Shown: positions 25,817-35,013, counted from the first letter of the stretch. The stretch is 64,000 nt of DNA from Splendidivirga corallicola (GCA_030442035.1 JAUJEA010000010.1:1-64000), one strand, 5' to 3'. Program-made: numbers and translations. Notes: a model not told the origin generated them from the letters alone.

Positions 25817-26040
25817 CTAATTAAACAATTTACGATTTCATTCGGCCACTTTAATACATCATGAATTCGTGTCTTAAAAGATTATAAGCCCAACTTGCCC
25901 TAAAACACAAGCAATTATTTTATTACTAATTCCTCATTATTAATTGTTAATCACTAATTGCCCCCAACTATTCTGCGTTTTTTGTAACCACACCGCCCTT
26001 CCTGTATCTAATGGATACTATTCACCAAAAAAAAAGAAAA

Positions 26041-26580
26041 ATGAATGCTGTAAAAACACTAACAAAAAGCGGTGTGATGCTGGTAGCTCTTTTGACAATG
26101 CTATTATTACCAGCTTTGGCACAGGAAAATCCCAAACTTTCTGATCCCGAAGTAGCCCATGTAGCTGTCGTGGCAAATCAGATTGACATTGGATATGCCG
26201 AGATTGCTTTGAAGAAATCAAAGAATCAGGACATTCTAAAATTTGCAGAAACCATGACCAACGACCATACAGCCGTGATTGGTCAGGCCTCAGATCTGGC
26301 AAAAAAATTAGGCGTTACCCCGATGGAAAATGCTGTCAGCAAGCAATTACTGGCTGATGCAGAAAAAACGAAAAAAGAGCTTCGCTCCAAATCCCGTAAG
26401 GACTTTGACAAGGCTTACATTGACAATGAGGTAGCTTATCATAAAGCTGTAATTGCCGCTGTCAAAAACCTTTTGATACCAGAAACGGAAAACGCAGAAC
26501 TCAAAGCCTTATTGGAAAAAGTACTGCCTGCCTTGGAGACACATCTGGAACATGCCGAAATGGTCCAAAAGAAGATCTGA
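26041..26580 (+). CDS. Secreted DUF4142 protein
   Basis: A 179-residue protein with a signal peptide ending at about residue 25 (LLPALA-QE). The mature part is helical and matches the DUF4142 pattern: EVAHVAVVANQIDIGYAEIA, FAETMTNDHTAVIGQ, DKAYIDNEVAYHKAVI and a C-terminal LPALETHLEHAEMV. The fold is ferritin-like, with His and Glu in the second and third helices, but metal binding is not established. The first ATG in frame (26011) lies 30 bases upstream and adds a lysine-rich tail, so I take MNAVKTLTK. Only five bases separate it from the cupredoxin gene. Confidence 0.9.
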   Translation: MNAVKTLTKSGVMLVALLTMLLLPALAQENPKLSDPEVAHVAVVANQIDIGYAEIALKKSKNQDILKFAETMTNDHTAVIGQASDLAKKLGVTPMENAVSKQLLADAEKTKKELRSKSRKDFDKAYIDNEVAYHKAVIAAVKNLLIPETENAELKALLEKVLPALETHLEHAEMVQKKI

Positions 26581-26585
26581 AATAG

Positions 26586-26951
26586 ATGAGAGAAAGAGCA
26601 CTGAGAATCGTGAGAACAGGTATTGTGCTGTTCCTGGGATTAATTTTTTATGTTGGTTGCTCCTCCTCTACTGAAAATAAGAAAGAGGAGAGAAAGCCCG
26701 CTCCTAAAGTTCATACAGTGGAAATTAAACAAATGAAATTTGTTCCGGCTGAACTGCATGTGAATAAAGGAGATACAGTGCTTTTCATCAATAATGATCT
26801 CGTTGCACATGATGTGACCGAAGAACCGAATGGTAGCTGGACTTCCTCTGCCTTGCAAGCAAGTGAATCTTGGGCTTTGCAGGTTACGCAAAGTGCGGAC
26901 TATTATTGTAGTCTTCATATCGTCATGAAAGGTAAAATCATAGTAGACTAA
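26586..26951 (+). CDS. Lipoprotein cupredoxin (plastocyanin/azurin family)
   Basis: A 121-residue copper protein. A hydrophobic N-terminus ends in a lipobox-like FYVGC (Cys25; Tyr at -3 is unusual). The blue-copper ligands are all present: His75 in VAHDV, Cys108 in YYCSLH, His111 and Met114. It should be a periplasmic one-electron carrier anchored to a membrane. It is translated directly after the DUF4142 gene, probably from the same message, and a strong terminator follows. Confidence 0.9.
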   Translation: MRERALRIVRTGIVLFLGLIFYVGCSSSTENKKEERKPAPKVHTVEIKQMKFVPAELHVNKGDTVLFINNDLVAHDVTEEPNGSWTSSALQASESWALQVTQSADYYCSLHIVMKGKIIVD

Positions 26952-27003
26952 CCATCATTTATCCCTAAAATAAACACCCCTTTAGCATCATTTCTCCTGT
27001 TGT

Positions 27004-27042
27004 AAAAGCATCTGGAAATAATTCCCGGATGCTTTTTTTGTT
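27004..27042 (+). terminator. Rho-independent terminator after the cupredoxin gene
   Basis: AAAAGCATC pairs with GGATGCTTTT, with an inner stem TGGAA/TTCCC-like around the loop, and a T-run follows. It lies 53 bases beyond the cupredoxin stop codon. Confidence 0.8.
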
Positions 27043-27303
27043 TGATAGGAACACATTCAAAGATCTCTCCTACCAATAGTGGCCTCAACCGGAAACCACC
27101 AATAAGTTTCGAGCTGTCATCTGTAAAACTTTCCCAGGCATTATGCAATGCATACCCTTTTGTTTGATCTGACATTTTCTCAGAACTATGAAATCAAATC
27201 ATATTCGGCGTTTAGGGTAACCTTCCAAAGCTTATTGCAACTAATCAGCAAACACTGCAATAAAATCAGGCAGATTGTATAAAAGGAGCTAAACACTTGA
27301 AAA
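27043..27303. other. Gap upstream of the barrel protein, with a dyad
   Basis: The inverted repeat TTATTGCA (27232-27239) and TGCAATAA (27256-27263) lies 40-70 bases before the gene at 27304 and could be an operator. A minus-strand ORF covers part of this space but runs through the terminator and was rejected. Confidence 0.3.
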
Positions 27304-28137
27304 ATGCTAACCAATAGAATCAATTTTAATCATAGTCAATCAAATCATCTGACCACCATTTTATATATCGTTGAACTATGTTGGTTTGCCCTTATTTTCG
27401 TATTTATTCCATCCATAGCACTCGGAAGTGATGGGCACGATCTTAAAAGGTATCAGGGAGGAAAGCCTAAACATGGATGGCAGATCCAAAACAAAGAATC
27501 TTCAATATCCTTCAGGCTTCGTAAGGATGGGCGACACAAAAGATACGGTGGCAAAATAAGCATAGGCAGCCCCTATCTTGAGGTAGGAGCCGGATATGGT
27601 ATCTGGTATAAAGCCCAACAACCTAAAATGGCAAATTATCAGAGTCCAATGGAGGTATTTGTTGAATATGGGCACCTTGGAAATCCTATAAGCTATCAGT
27701 TGGGAGCAAATTTCAACACGGCTTTTGTTCAGGAGATCTTTGTGTTAAAACCTAAGGTAATTTTTGCAGGAGCTAAATACACCTTACCCAATATTTCGAA
27801 CCAAGCTCCTTTTCGTATCCATCCCTACACAACAGCAGGCATAACCGGTTGGCAAACCAATCTGACTGATCGGGTATATCCTGGCATCATAAGCTATGAG
27901 TTTAAAACAGAAAAAGACAAAGGTGTTGGTGCTTACGCCGGAGCAGGTGTTTCCTTCAAATACAAGCAATGGTCTCTGAGTCCACAATTCACCTATTACC
28001 TATCGGGGATCGGACAATATCTCGCAGGAGCTTTTGAAAAACAAGATATCAATACAGGCTATATGTCGGCTACAGTACGGCTGGCATACAGGTTCCGGTT
28101 TGGGACCAATAAAATTGCCTGTCCCAGCTATAACTAA
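27304..28137 (+). CDS. Outer-membrane beta-barrel-like protein
   Basis: A 277-residue protein. A long hydrophobic N-terminus ends near residue 42 (FIPSIALG-SD), later than usual for a signal peptide; a downstream start is not available. The mature part is rich in alternating strands with glycine and aromatic residues (YLEVGAGYGIWYKAQ, VGAYAGAGVSFKYKQWSLSP, SATVRLAYRFRFG), as expected for an 8-10-strand barrel. It ends in CPSYN, not the usual terminal aromatic. Thirty bases separate it from the large lipoprotein gene, with no terminator between, so the two probably act together. Confidence 0.65.
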   Translation: MLTNRINFNHSQSNHLTTILYIVELCWFALIFVFIPSIALGSDGHDLKRYQGGKPKHGWQIQNKESSISFRLRKDGRHKRYGGKISIGSPYLEVGAGYGIWYKAQQPKMANYQSPMEVFVEYGHLGNPISYQLGANFNTAFVQEIFVLKPKVIFAGAKYTLPNISNQAPFRIHPYTTAGITGWQTNLTDRVYPGIISYEFKTEKDKGVGAYAGAGVSFKYKQWSLSPQFTYYLSGIGQYLAGAFEKQDINTGYMSATVRLAYRFRFGTNKIACPSYN

Positions 28138-28167
28138 CATACAATTTAACCAAAAACCAATTTTAAA

Positions 28168-30336
28168 ATGACTAGACTAAATGCATCATATATCAGGATT
28201 TTTTTAATAAAATCTGCTTTTCTGGCTGCTTTGTTTCTCGCCAGCTGTAAAACTGAAGAAATCGAGCCAGTAAACATTTTCGAGGAAGAAAACCTTGAAG
28301 AATTGATCTCCAATGGTGAAACTACTTTTTTGCCTCTGGATGATATTTGTGGTGAAAATACACTATTTGTCAACAATAGCAGGATCAATGCGCTGGGTGA
28401 TGGATATAAAATTAAGGGAACGATATTTTCGGAAAGTGCTATTGGCTCCATTGCTGTGACGAATGGGGAATTTGATCTATTGAGAAATGCTTCCGGAAAA
28501 ATCAATTCCTTCGAAGGTTACGGAACTGCTCAATTTCCTAAAGCAGGTTTCCTGAATGATGCGCTTGTGATGGCTGATATTTTCGGTTCATGGACTGAAT
28601 ATGGTTCTGGGGATATCTTCAGAGAGGAAGATGAAAGTTTACCTTTTATGGACAATCAATGTTACTTCAGGTTCACCCTGGATCCTTTTAGCTCATTTGC
28701 AGAGGATGAAGCTGGTGGTCTGGCCATGATCAAGAATACACTCTTTGACTATGACCAGCTATACTATGATCCAACTGATCCTGCAGTATTTTTTGATGGC
28801 AAAATGCATCAGTATGATGTGAAGGAAAAACCACAGGCAACAGCCAATAAAAATGGGGAGCCAAAAAGATATAAAAGCAAAAAGCAGAAGACCAAATATT
28901 CCATTAGTGATGTAAGAATCGGTTTATCACTGAATGATAACTTTTTATTCAGACCATTAGAATTTAGCGATGACCTGGAAAACACAGTCGGTGGAACCAA
29001 TTTTGAACCATTCGGTGCCGGTTTCTATATGTCAGGACGTATTGGCTTAAAGAAATATCCACTCATCTTTGAAGGAGAGTCATTTATATCCAGTCAGCTT
29101 GGCCTGACGCAAATTTTTGATCTGGGTTTTGATGAAGCACTTTACCGAAGAGCAGCCAATGGGAAAATATTTTTCGGTCATGAATTGTTGGAAATACTTC
29201 CATTGGACCTGGAGATAGAACTGGGAAGAGCCACCTTACAGGAGAACATTGATTTGAATGACTTATTCCTAAGGTTTGCCGGTGAATATGATATGGATAC
29301 CAAGGACTTTTTTGAAAGAGTGATAGGAAAGGAAGCCACAAAGTTTCTTCCCTCCGCTTCAAGGAACGGCCAGATGTATGTAAATATAGGAAGCAAGCTT
29401 TCGGAATGGGAATTTTACATGATGAACCAATATCAATTGGAGATTCCCGGACTAACCAAAACTACTTTACAGAAGCAGTATTTCCACTTCACACCTCAAA
29501 GGGTTGCATTAGGAGGAGAAATGAATATTCCATTCGGATTAGGTGGAACAGAGGTAAAGGGGGAATTGAACAGTGACGGATCATTTCTTCTGTATGGAAC
29601 AATTCATGGTGATATACCTTTTGGTAATGATGTGGCTTTAAAAGGGGAATTAACCTTGGAAGTGTCCAACAAAGGAGCTTTTCTTTATGGTATGGTCAAT
29701 CTACCGGGTAGTGTTGCCGGCATAGAAGTAAAAGGGCAAATCACCGATGAGGGTATTTTACTTGAAGGACGGGGAAATGTAGATATTAAATTTGCGGACG
29801 GTGCGCAATTAGCAGCTAATTTGCATGTGAAAGCTTCTACCAGTGAGGGTGTATTTATCAACGGCTCTTTAATGACACCACTGCAAGTAGCAGCCGTAGC
29901 TGTTCAGGGAGAGCTATCTGCCAGAGGGCTAATGCTTGCAGGAGAAATTCATGGGAAAGTTGATTTTGGTGTAACCAAACTCCAGAGTGATCTGGTATTA
30001 AGTGCCTCGACCTGGGGAGGAGCGGAAATAAGCGGAATGATCGATGTACCTTTGCAAGTCATAGGCGGTAGAATGGAAGCCTATGGGGAAATCCTCACTA
30101 AAAATACCTTTAAGCTCGGTGCATCAACTACAGCCACCCTGGGATTTGATCCATTCCCTAAAGTGAGCCCATCAGTTAATTTTGCTTTCTCTGAAAAAGA
30201 AATTGATATCTCAGCCAAAGCCGAATTCTGTGCTCTTGGAGAATGTGTGGACGCCGGTATCAAGTTCAATCCAAACTGGTCAACCGGACATGTTGAGATA
30301 TGTGTGAAGCCTTTTATCAAAGAGATTTGTATTTAA
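28168..30336 (+). CDS. Large lipoprotein with tandem 57-58-residue repeats
   Basis: A 722-residue lipoprotein; the lipobox FLASC sets the lipidated Cys27. The family is not recognised. Residues 450-507, 508-565 and 566-622 are three successive repeats, and a fourth, diverged copy starts at 623. Each has the pattern G-x-x-x-x-P near its start, then VKGEL, then L-x-G, a turn with D-I/V-x-F, and strands spaced for a beta-solenoid or beta-helix. Before the repeats is a 420-residue region with acidic and aromatic patches, and after them is a cysteine-containing end (CALGECVD, EICVKPFIKEIC). It follows the barrel gene closely, ends with a strong terminator, and may be its surface or periplasmic partner. 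Confidence 0.75.
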   Translation: MTRLNASYIRIFLIKSAFLAALFLASCKTEEIEPVNIFEEENLEELISNGETTFLPLDDICGENTLFVNNSRINALGDGYKIKGTIFSESAIGSIAVTNGEFDLLRNASGKINSFEGYGTAQFPKAGFLNDALVMADIFGSWTEYGSGDIFREEDESLPFMDNQCYFRFTLDPFSSFAEDEAGGLAMIKNTLFDYDQLYYDPTDPAVFFDGKMHQYDVKEKPQATANKNGEPKRYKSKKQKTKYSISDVRIGLSLNDNFLFRPLEFSDDLENTVGGTNFEPFGAGFYMSGRIGLKKYPLIFEGESFISSQLGLTQIFDLGFDEALYRRAANGKIFFGHELLEILPLDLEIELGRATLQENIDLNDLFLRFAGEYDMDTKDFFERVIGKEATKFLPSASRNGQMYVNIGSKLSEWEFYMMNQYQLEIPGLTKTTLQKQYFHFTPQRVALGGEMNIPFGLGGTEVKGELNSDGSFLLYGTIHGDIPFGNDVALKGELTLEVSNKGAFLYGMVNLPGSVAGIEVKGQITDEGILLEGRGNVDIKFADGAQLAANLHVKASTSEGVFINGSLMTPLQVAAVAVQGELSARGLMLAGEIHGKVDFGVTKLQSDLVLSASTWGGAEISGMIDVPLQVIGGRMEAYGEILTKNTFKLGASTTATLGFDPFPKVSPSVNFAFSEKEIDISAKAEFCALGECVDAGIKFNPNWSTGHVEICVKPFIKEICI

Positions 30337-30360
30337 TAAATAGTGCGTGTTGCAATGAAA

Positions 30361-30396
30361 GAAGGACTGCCAAAAAGATGGCAGTCCTTCCTTTTT
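30361..30396 (+). terminator. Rho-independent terminator after the repeat lipoprotein
   Basis: A perfect 12-bp stem (GAAGGACTGCCA at 30361-30372 with TGGCAGTCCTTC at 30379-30390) with a six-base loop AAAAGA, followed by CTTTTT. Confidence 0.9.
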
Positions 30397-30512
30397 GAAA
30401 AGTACTTTAAATATAGATTACCACCCCGCAATTCCATTCTTTATGATTCGGTCAAAATCAATAACAGCACTATTGGTCAATTGAATTTGTTCCTGGCCAT
30501 TGAAACCAACGG

Positions 30513-30545
30513 TTTGCAATACTGCCTATAATTTCCTTACTTTCG
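30513..30545 (+). promoter_or_regulatory. Candidate promoter of the small lipoprotein gene
   Basis: TTTG at 30513-30516, a 21-base spacer, and TACTTTCG at 30538-30545 fit the Bacteroidota -33/-7 pattern with one or two mismatches. It lies after a terminator and 30 bases before the ATG at 30575. Confidence 0.45.
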
Positions 30546-30574
30546 ATCAAGTTCAACTTCGATCAAGCACTTTT

Positions 30575-30868
30575 ATGAAATCATCTTATTTAACTCTTAT
30601 TCTGATACTTACAATGCTATGCTCACTAGGCTGCAAAAAGGAATCGGAACTCATTGGAACTGTTCATGATGTATCTTGTGCTGATGGCAGCGCCGAAATA
30701 GGTGGAGAAGTTTTTGATCTGCGATCAGTCAATGATTGCGGATCAGGATTGGTACTTTATACAAGAACGGTTACATCTGTGTCTGGAAATGTAAGCGCCA
30801 AATTGCAGATTAGTTGCGGAGCAGGATTCTGCATGTCCGGAGCCAAAGTACTTGAATGGAATGATTAA
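30575..30868 (+). CDS. Small cysteine-containing lipoprotein
   Basis: A 97-residue lipoprotein. I take the start MKSSYLTLI, which gives a clean signal with lipobox SLGC (Cys20); an ATG 75 bases upstream adds an unrelated tail and would bury the signal. The mature domain has four more cysteines (DVSCADGS, NDCGSG, ISCGAGFC), so disulfides are likely. It resembles small secreted beta-sandwich proteins but no family is recognised. It has its own promoter candidate and terminator upstream, so it is a single-gene unit. Confidence 0.65.
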   Translation: MKSSYLTLILILTMLCSLGCKKESELIGTVHDVSCADGSAEIGGEVFDLRSVNDCGSGLVLYTRTVTSVSGNVSAKLQISCGAGFCMSGAKVLEWND

Positions 30869-30899
30869 GTCTTTCATGGATAAAGAAACTTATCTGTTT

Positions 30900-31268
30900 T
30901 CATCCATTAGACTTTTTTTGTCTAAAATAAACCACAAAACTGGGAATCAGGCCCACTGAAACAATTCCGATAAGCATTAAAAACAACAGGTCCCTCGAAA
31001 CATAATAAATATACCCCATAAAAAGTACTAAGGGTGTTCTTGCATAAATGGTTACAGGATAATATTTCCAGTCCTCATTTTTATAGATGTTATAAAGCAG
31101 GAAACTCACAATACACATAAATGTACCCACAAAACGAGGCATAATATCCCCATAGTCACCGGTAGACAAAAACAATTTCAATGTAACCTCCGGCAGCAAC
31201 ATAAACCCCAGCCCACCGATGGCAAGATAGCCAATCAGATATGAAAATGTGATCCTTTTCCAATTCAT
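30900..31268 (-). CDS. Small four-helix membrane protein
   Basis: A 122-residue protein with four predicted membrane segments (about 8-28, 43-60, 75-92, 95-113). No functional motif is seen. Its start overlaps the SDR stop by four bases (ATGA), so it is translationally coupled to that dehydrogenase and probably shares its regulation. Confidence 0.75.
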   Translation of the reverse strand: MNWKRITFSYLIGYLAIGGLGFMLLPEVTLKLFLSTGDYGDIMPRFVGTFMCIVSFLLYNIYKNEDWKYYPVTIYARTPLVLFMGYIYYVSRDLLFLMLIGIVSVGLIPSFVVYFRQKKSNG

Positions 31269-32044
31269 GATTCGTTGTATAAATACTCCATATCAGCATT
31301 GCCTTTATTGATCATTGAAACTGATTTACCTGACATGAAACGACGCAATGTGAACAATTGCGAAGAAGCTTTCGGACGCATTTCCAATTTATTATTCCTA
31401 AGCCCCTTAACAAAAATGGAAGCCAATTCTTCGGCATTTTCTTTTTTAAAGCCTTTTGCTTCAGGCATTTTTTCGGTCATGGGAGTATCCACCAGAGGTG
31501 GACACATTTCATATATGCTAACGTTTGTATTTTTTAATTGCTCTCTCAAGGATTCAGTATAGGAATGCAATCCTGCTTTCGTAGCACAATAAACAGGCGC
31601 CATACTGAATGGCACAAAGGCAAGTCCGGAAGTGACGTTAACAATGGCTGCTTCTTCCTTGGACATAAAATCCGGTAAGAACTTATCAATCAGTCGCATG
31701 GGTGCTACAAAATCGATCTCAATTTCTTTTTCGAGCGCTTCAAAAGTGTGATTACGTTTTTCAAAACTATAAAATTGAAATACTCCGGCATTGTTGATCA
31801 GCATATTCAAATCAGGATGCTGATCAGTCATAGTTTGATGCAGTCGCTCCACATCATTGCGATCAGACACATCACAACGAATAATGTCCAGTTGTGGGTT
31901 TTCGGCTTTTACATTGTTTAATTTCTCCTCACTTCTGCCACAGATGATCACTTTCTTTACTTCCTTGGATAATGCTTTGGCAAAAGCTAAACCAATACCG
32001 GAAGATCCTCCGGTAATAAGTACTTTTTTGTTGGATAAATTCAT
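31265..32044 (-). CDS. Short-chain dehydrogenase/reductase
   Basis: A 259-residue classical SDR. The start is MNLSNKKVLITG at 32044; an upstream ATG adds 12 residues with no family match. The cofactor motif TGGSSGIG is at residues 8-15, INNAGVF and the catalytic YCATK with its preceding serine are in place, and the C-terminal lid has the usual PPLVDTPMT. It reduces or oxidises an unknown alcohol or ketone with NAD(P)H. Divergent HxlR gene upstream is a likely regulator. Confidence 0.9.
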   Translation of the reverse strand: MNLSNKKVLITGGSSGIGLAFAKALSKEVKKVIICGRSEEKLNNVKAENPQLDIIRCDVSDRNDVERLHQTMTDQHPDLNMLINNAGVFQFYSFEKRNHTFEALEKEIEIDFVAPMRLIDKFLPDFMSKEEAAIVNVTSGLAFVPFSMAPVYCATKAGLHSYTESLREQLKNTNVSIYEMCPPLVDTPMTEKMPEAKGFKKENAEELASIFVKGLRNNKLEMRPKASSQLFTLRRFMSGKSVSMINKGNADMEYLYNES

Positions 32045-32059
32045 TTTGACCAGGTTAAT

Positions 32060-32121
32060 TTTTAAACTTGCATTCTGCAATCAAATGTAACAATTAACTT
32101 GCATAGTACAAGTTACTTTAA
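32060..32121 (+). promoter_or_regulatory. Divergent SDR/HxlR control region with a dyad operator
   Basis: TAACTTG (32095-32101) and CAAGTTA (32109-32115) form a perfect dyad around CATAGTA, six bases before the regulator start. A second half-site-like ACTTGCAT occurs at about 32065-32072. HxlR/DUF24 regulators commonly bind such short dyads between divergent genes. Confidence 0.55.
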
Positions 32122-32484
32122 ATGAATTTTATGCGAAGATCTGATTGTCCGATAGGGTGTGCACTGGATGTTGTGGGAGACAGATGGACGCTTCTCATCA
32201 TCAGAGACGCCTTGTATAAGGGATTTAAAAGCTATAATGAGTTTTTATCATCACCTGAGAAAATCTCTACCAACATTTTAGCGGCCCGCCTTCAAAAGCT
32301 CACAGCCTATGGAATTTTTGAAAAACAAAAAAATGAGCAAAATCAGCTAAAAATCGACTATGTATTGACGGAAAAAGGAAAAGACCTGGCACCCATTATG
32401 ATGGAATTAGGAAAATGGGGCATGAAACACATTGACAACACGGTTGATATGTTAGCGAAAATAAGAGAAGCAAAGAACAATTAG
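32122..32484 (+). CDS. HxlR-family (DUF24) transcriptional regulator
   Basis: A 120-residue winged-helix regulator. The family hallmark CPIGCALDVVGDRWTLLIIRD begins at Cys9; this cysteine is the redox or electrophile sensor in related proteins such as YodB and HypR. The remainder (EKISTNILAARLQKLTAYGI and DYVLTEKGKDLAPIM) is the usual wing and dimer helix. The gene is divergent from the SDR, with a dyad in between, so it probably represses the SDR pair in response to quinones or aldehydes. The inducer is inference. Confidence 0.92.
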   Translation: MNFMRRSDCPIGCALDVVGDRWTLLIIRDALYKGFKSYNEFLSSPEKISTNILAARLQKLTAYGIFEKQKNEQNQLKIDYVLTEKGKDLAPIMMELGKWGMKHIDNTVDMLAKIREAKNN

Positions 32485-32560
32485 GAATTGTGAATTAAAA
32501 ATTACGAATTACGATACTCTGTGAACCTCGTAATTCGTCATTTAAAATTTGTAATTCTTC
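32484..32560. repeat. Family B inverted pair
   Basis: AATTACGAATTACGA (about 32500-32514) pairs with TCGTAATTCGTCATT (about 32528-32542) over a loop of about 13 bases, beginning at the HxlR stop codon. This is the clearest case of a single B element folding into a hairpin and lies between convergent genes, so it could act as a bidirectional end signal. Confidence 0.7.
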
Positions 32561-32607
32561 CAAATCGAGCAAATACCCGCATATTCAGTTGCTTTGGGAG
32601 ATTTCGT

Positions 32608-35013
32608 TCATTCCTGCCGCAAAGAATCCACCGGATTTACCAAAGCAGATTTGACGGACTGGTAGCTAATGGTTAACCAGGCAATGATCAAGGCAGTTAA
32701 ACCGCTCAAAACAAAGATCCACCAGCTTAAGGACGTTTTATAAGGAAAACCTTCTAACCAATAAGCTAAACCGAAATAAGCAAGGGGTACTGAAATGAAG
32801 ATGGCCAGGATTACCAGTTTTGAAAACTGTGTGGTGATCAGAATTAATAGTTTACCTAAAGAAGCACCTAAAACTTTTCTAATACCCATTTCCTTTGTTT
32901 TAAGCTCGGCAGTAAAAGCCGCCAAACCATACAGGCCAAGGCAAGCTACCAGAATGGCGATGATGGCAAAAAAAGTAAAAATGGTCATGAACTTCTCATC
33001 CGATTTGTATTGCTGATCAAAGTCCCGGTCAAGAAACTCATATTCAAATATACCGGAAGGCATAATGCTTTTATATTCCTTTCTGATCAGCTCAATGCTA
33101 TTTTGATAGTCTTCTGCCACAAGCTTTACAGATAAATAGCCTGGTGCCCTATCACCTTGCATGGTGATAATAAAGGGATCTATAGCTCTGTTCACAGACA
33201 TGAAGTGAAAGTCCTTCACAATTCCGATCACATGGCCATTACGACGCTGCCATCTAAGCTGTTTGCCGATGGCCTCCTGAGGATCTGCCCAGCCCAATCT
33301 CTTCATACCCGATTCATTCAGTATAAAAGCCTCTTCCACGTCGGTTCCATGTTCTTCCGAAAAAGGACGCCCTTCTAATACCTCCAGATCATATTGTTCT
33401 ATAAAATCGTGATCCACTGTCAGATATCGCATATCACTCCATTCCGCATTTTCATCCCATCCTAACCTTACCACACTGTTGTTTAGCTCCTTTCCTGGCA
33501 CCCGGGACGATAGAGAAGCTCCCAGGACTTGGGGATATTTTTCCAGTGATTCTTTCAATAACCTGAAATTGGCAGAGGCATTATTAACAAACCGGGTCGG
33601 AATAAAAATGGTCCTGGCTTTATCAAAACCAAGGTCACGATCCCGCATGAAATGAAGTTGGTTGAATACAACAATGGTTCCTGTAATTAGTATGATCGAT
33701 ACGGTAAACTGAAAGACGACCAGCACTTTCCTTAGAATATTCCCCTTGGCGCTTGACTTAAAACTACCCTTCAGGGTTTCCGAGGGTTTAAAAGAAGATA
33801 AAAAGATGGAAGGATAACTACCGGACAACACACCCACAAATAAAGTAATGGCAACGATAGTAATAGGTAAAAGCGGGTTTCCAAGAAAATCCAAAGCGAG
33901 ATTTTTGCCTGTAAAACCATTAATGGTATTTAATCCGAAAAACACCAATATCATAGACAGACACAAGGATATCACCGCCATGATGATCGATTCACTCAGA
34001 AACTGCACCATTAACTGATGGCGATAGGCACCCACTACTTTTCTCAAACCTACCTCTTTGGCGCGAAGTGCAGATCTGGCAGTGGCTAAGTTCATAAAAT
34101 TGATGCAGGCTATGATCAGAATGAAAATGCCAATCACCAGAAATATGTATACATAAGAAGCCTTGTTGTTAGCCGATATCTCATATCTCAGATCTGAATA
34201 CAAATGGATATCTTCCAGGTGTTGTAGGAAATATGCCTGCCGATAACCTGACCCGTCCTCCTGATCTGCGATATAACGCCTGGAAATATCAATGATCTTT
34301 TCGCTTAGCGCTGCGACGTTTGTATTTTTTTCCAATTCCAGATAGGAATAGGTATTAAAGTTCCACCAGCCGGTCATAAAGGCTCCCTGACTGTAACGTG
34401 TTTGTAAAGAGGCTAGAAAATCAAACTGCAAATGGGAATTGGCAGGAATATCGGCCAGGACTCCTGTGATTTTAAATTGCAATGAATCCTCTGGTAAGAG
34501 CAGCTCCTCTCCCACTACGTCCAATCGATCAAAGTATTTCATGGCAACCTTTTGAGAGATAACCATAGTATAAGGTTCCCTTAAGGCATTATCCGGATCA
34601 CCATCAATCAAAGGAAAAGTAAATAGATCAAACAAATTGGAATCTGCAAAATGAATTGTTTCAAAAAAACGTTCATTACTCTCCGCCTTCTGTACAACAT
34701 GATCGTCTCGTCTCTGAATACGAACTGCCTGCAAAATCTCAGCATAATCCTGAACCATTTGTTTCCCCACTACGGGTCCCATGGTGGCATTGATCTCACT
34801 ACCGGCATCATTAGGCAAAAAGTATTCACATCCCAATCGATAGATCTGGTCTGACTTTTCATGGAATTTATCAAAAGTCAATTCGTCATGCACATAAAGG
34901 AAAATAATAATAGAGCAGGTCATGCCAATGGTGAGTCCGAGAATATTCAATACAGAATAGACCTTATTCTTGACAATTGACCGAAAGGCAACTTTAAGAT
35001 AGTTTTTAATCAT
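32608..35013 (-). CDS. ABC transporter permease, MacB/FtsX type
   Basis: An 801-residue permease with the same layout as the gene at 23125: N-terminal helix after VAFRSIVKNKVYSVLNILGL, periplasmic core domain, first FtsX unit with INFMNLATARSALRAKEVGL near 305, second unit from about 425, and a C-terminal FtsX unit with TAELKTKEMGIRKVLGASLG. It is divergent from a PadR gene that could control it. No ATPase gene is adjacent. Role likely in envelope mechanotransmission or antimicrobial-peptide defence, by family. Confidence 0.92.
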   Translation of the reverse strand: MIKNYLKVAFRSIVKNKVYSVLNILGLTIGMTCSIIIFLYVHDELTFDKFHEKSDQIYRLGCEYFLPNDAGSEINATMGPVVGKQMVQDYAEILQAVRIQRRDDHVVQKAESNERFFETIHFADSNLFDLFTFPLIDGDPDNALREPYTMVISQKVAMKYFDRLDVVGEELLLPEDSLQFKITGVLADIPANSHLQFDFLASLQTRYSQGAFMTGWWNFNTYSYLELEKNTNVAALSEKIIDISRRYIADQEDGSGYRQAYFLQHLEDIHLYSDLRYEISANNKASYVYIFLVIGIFILIIACINFMNLATARSALRAKEVGLRKVVGAYRHQLMVQFLSESIIMAVISLCLSMILVFFGLNTINGFTGKNLALDFLGNPLLPITIVAITLFVGVLSGSYPSIFLSSFKPSETLKGSFKSSAKGNILRKVLVVFQFTVSIILITGTIVVFNQLHFMRDRDLGFDKARTIFIPTRFVNNASANFRLLKESLEKYPQVLGASLSSRVPGKELNNSVVRLGWDENAEWSDMRYLTVDHDFIEQYDLEVLEGRPFSEEHGTDVEEAFILNESGMKRLGWADPQEAIGKQLRWQRRNGHVIGIVKDFHFMSVNRAIDPFIITMQGDRAPGYLSVKLVAEDYQNSIELIRKEYKSIMPSGIFEYEFLDRDFDQQYKSDEKFMTIFTFFAIIAILVACLGLYGLAAFTAELKTKEMGIRKVLGASLGKLLILITTQFSKLVILAIFISVPLAYFGLAYWLEGFPYKTSLSWWIFVLSGLTALIIAWLTISYQSVKSALVNPVDSLRQE

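Noticed and set aside
26948-27175. Minus-strand 75-codon ORF downstream of the cupredoxin gene
   Set aside because: It runs straight through the strong terminator hairpin at 27004-27042, and its residues resemble no family.
30343-30531. 62-codon plus-strand ORF after the repeat lipoprotein
   Set aside because: It spans the perfect terminator stem at 30361-30390 and has no supporting motif.
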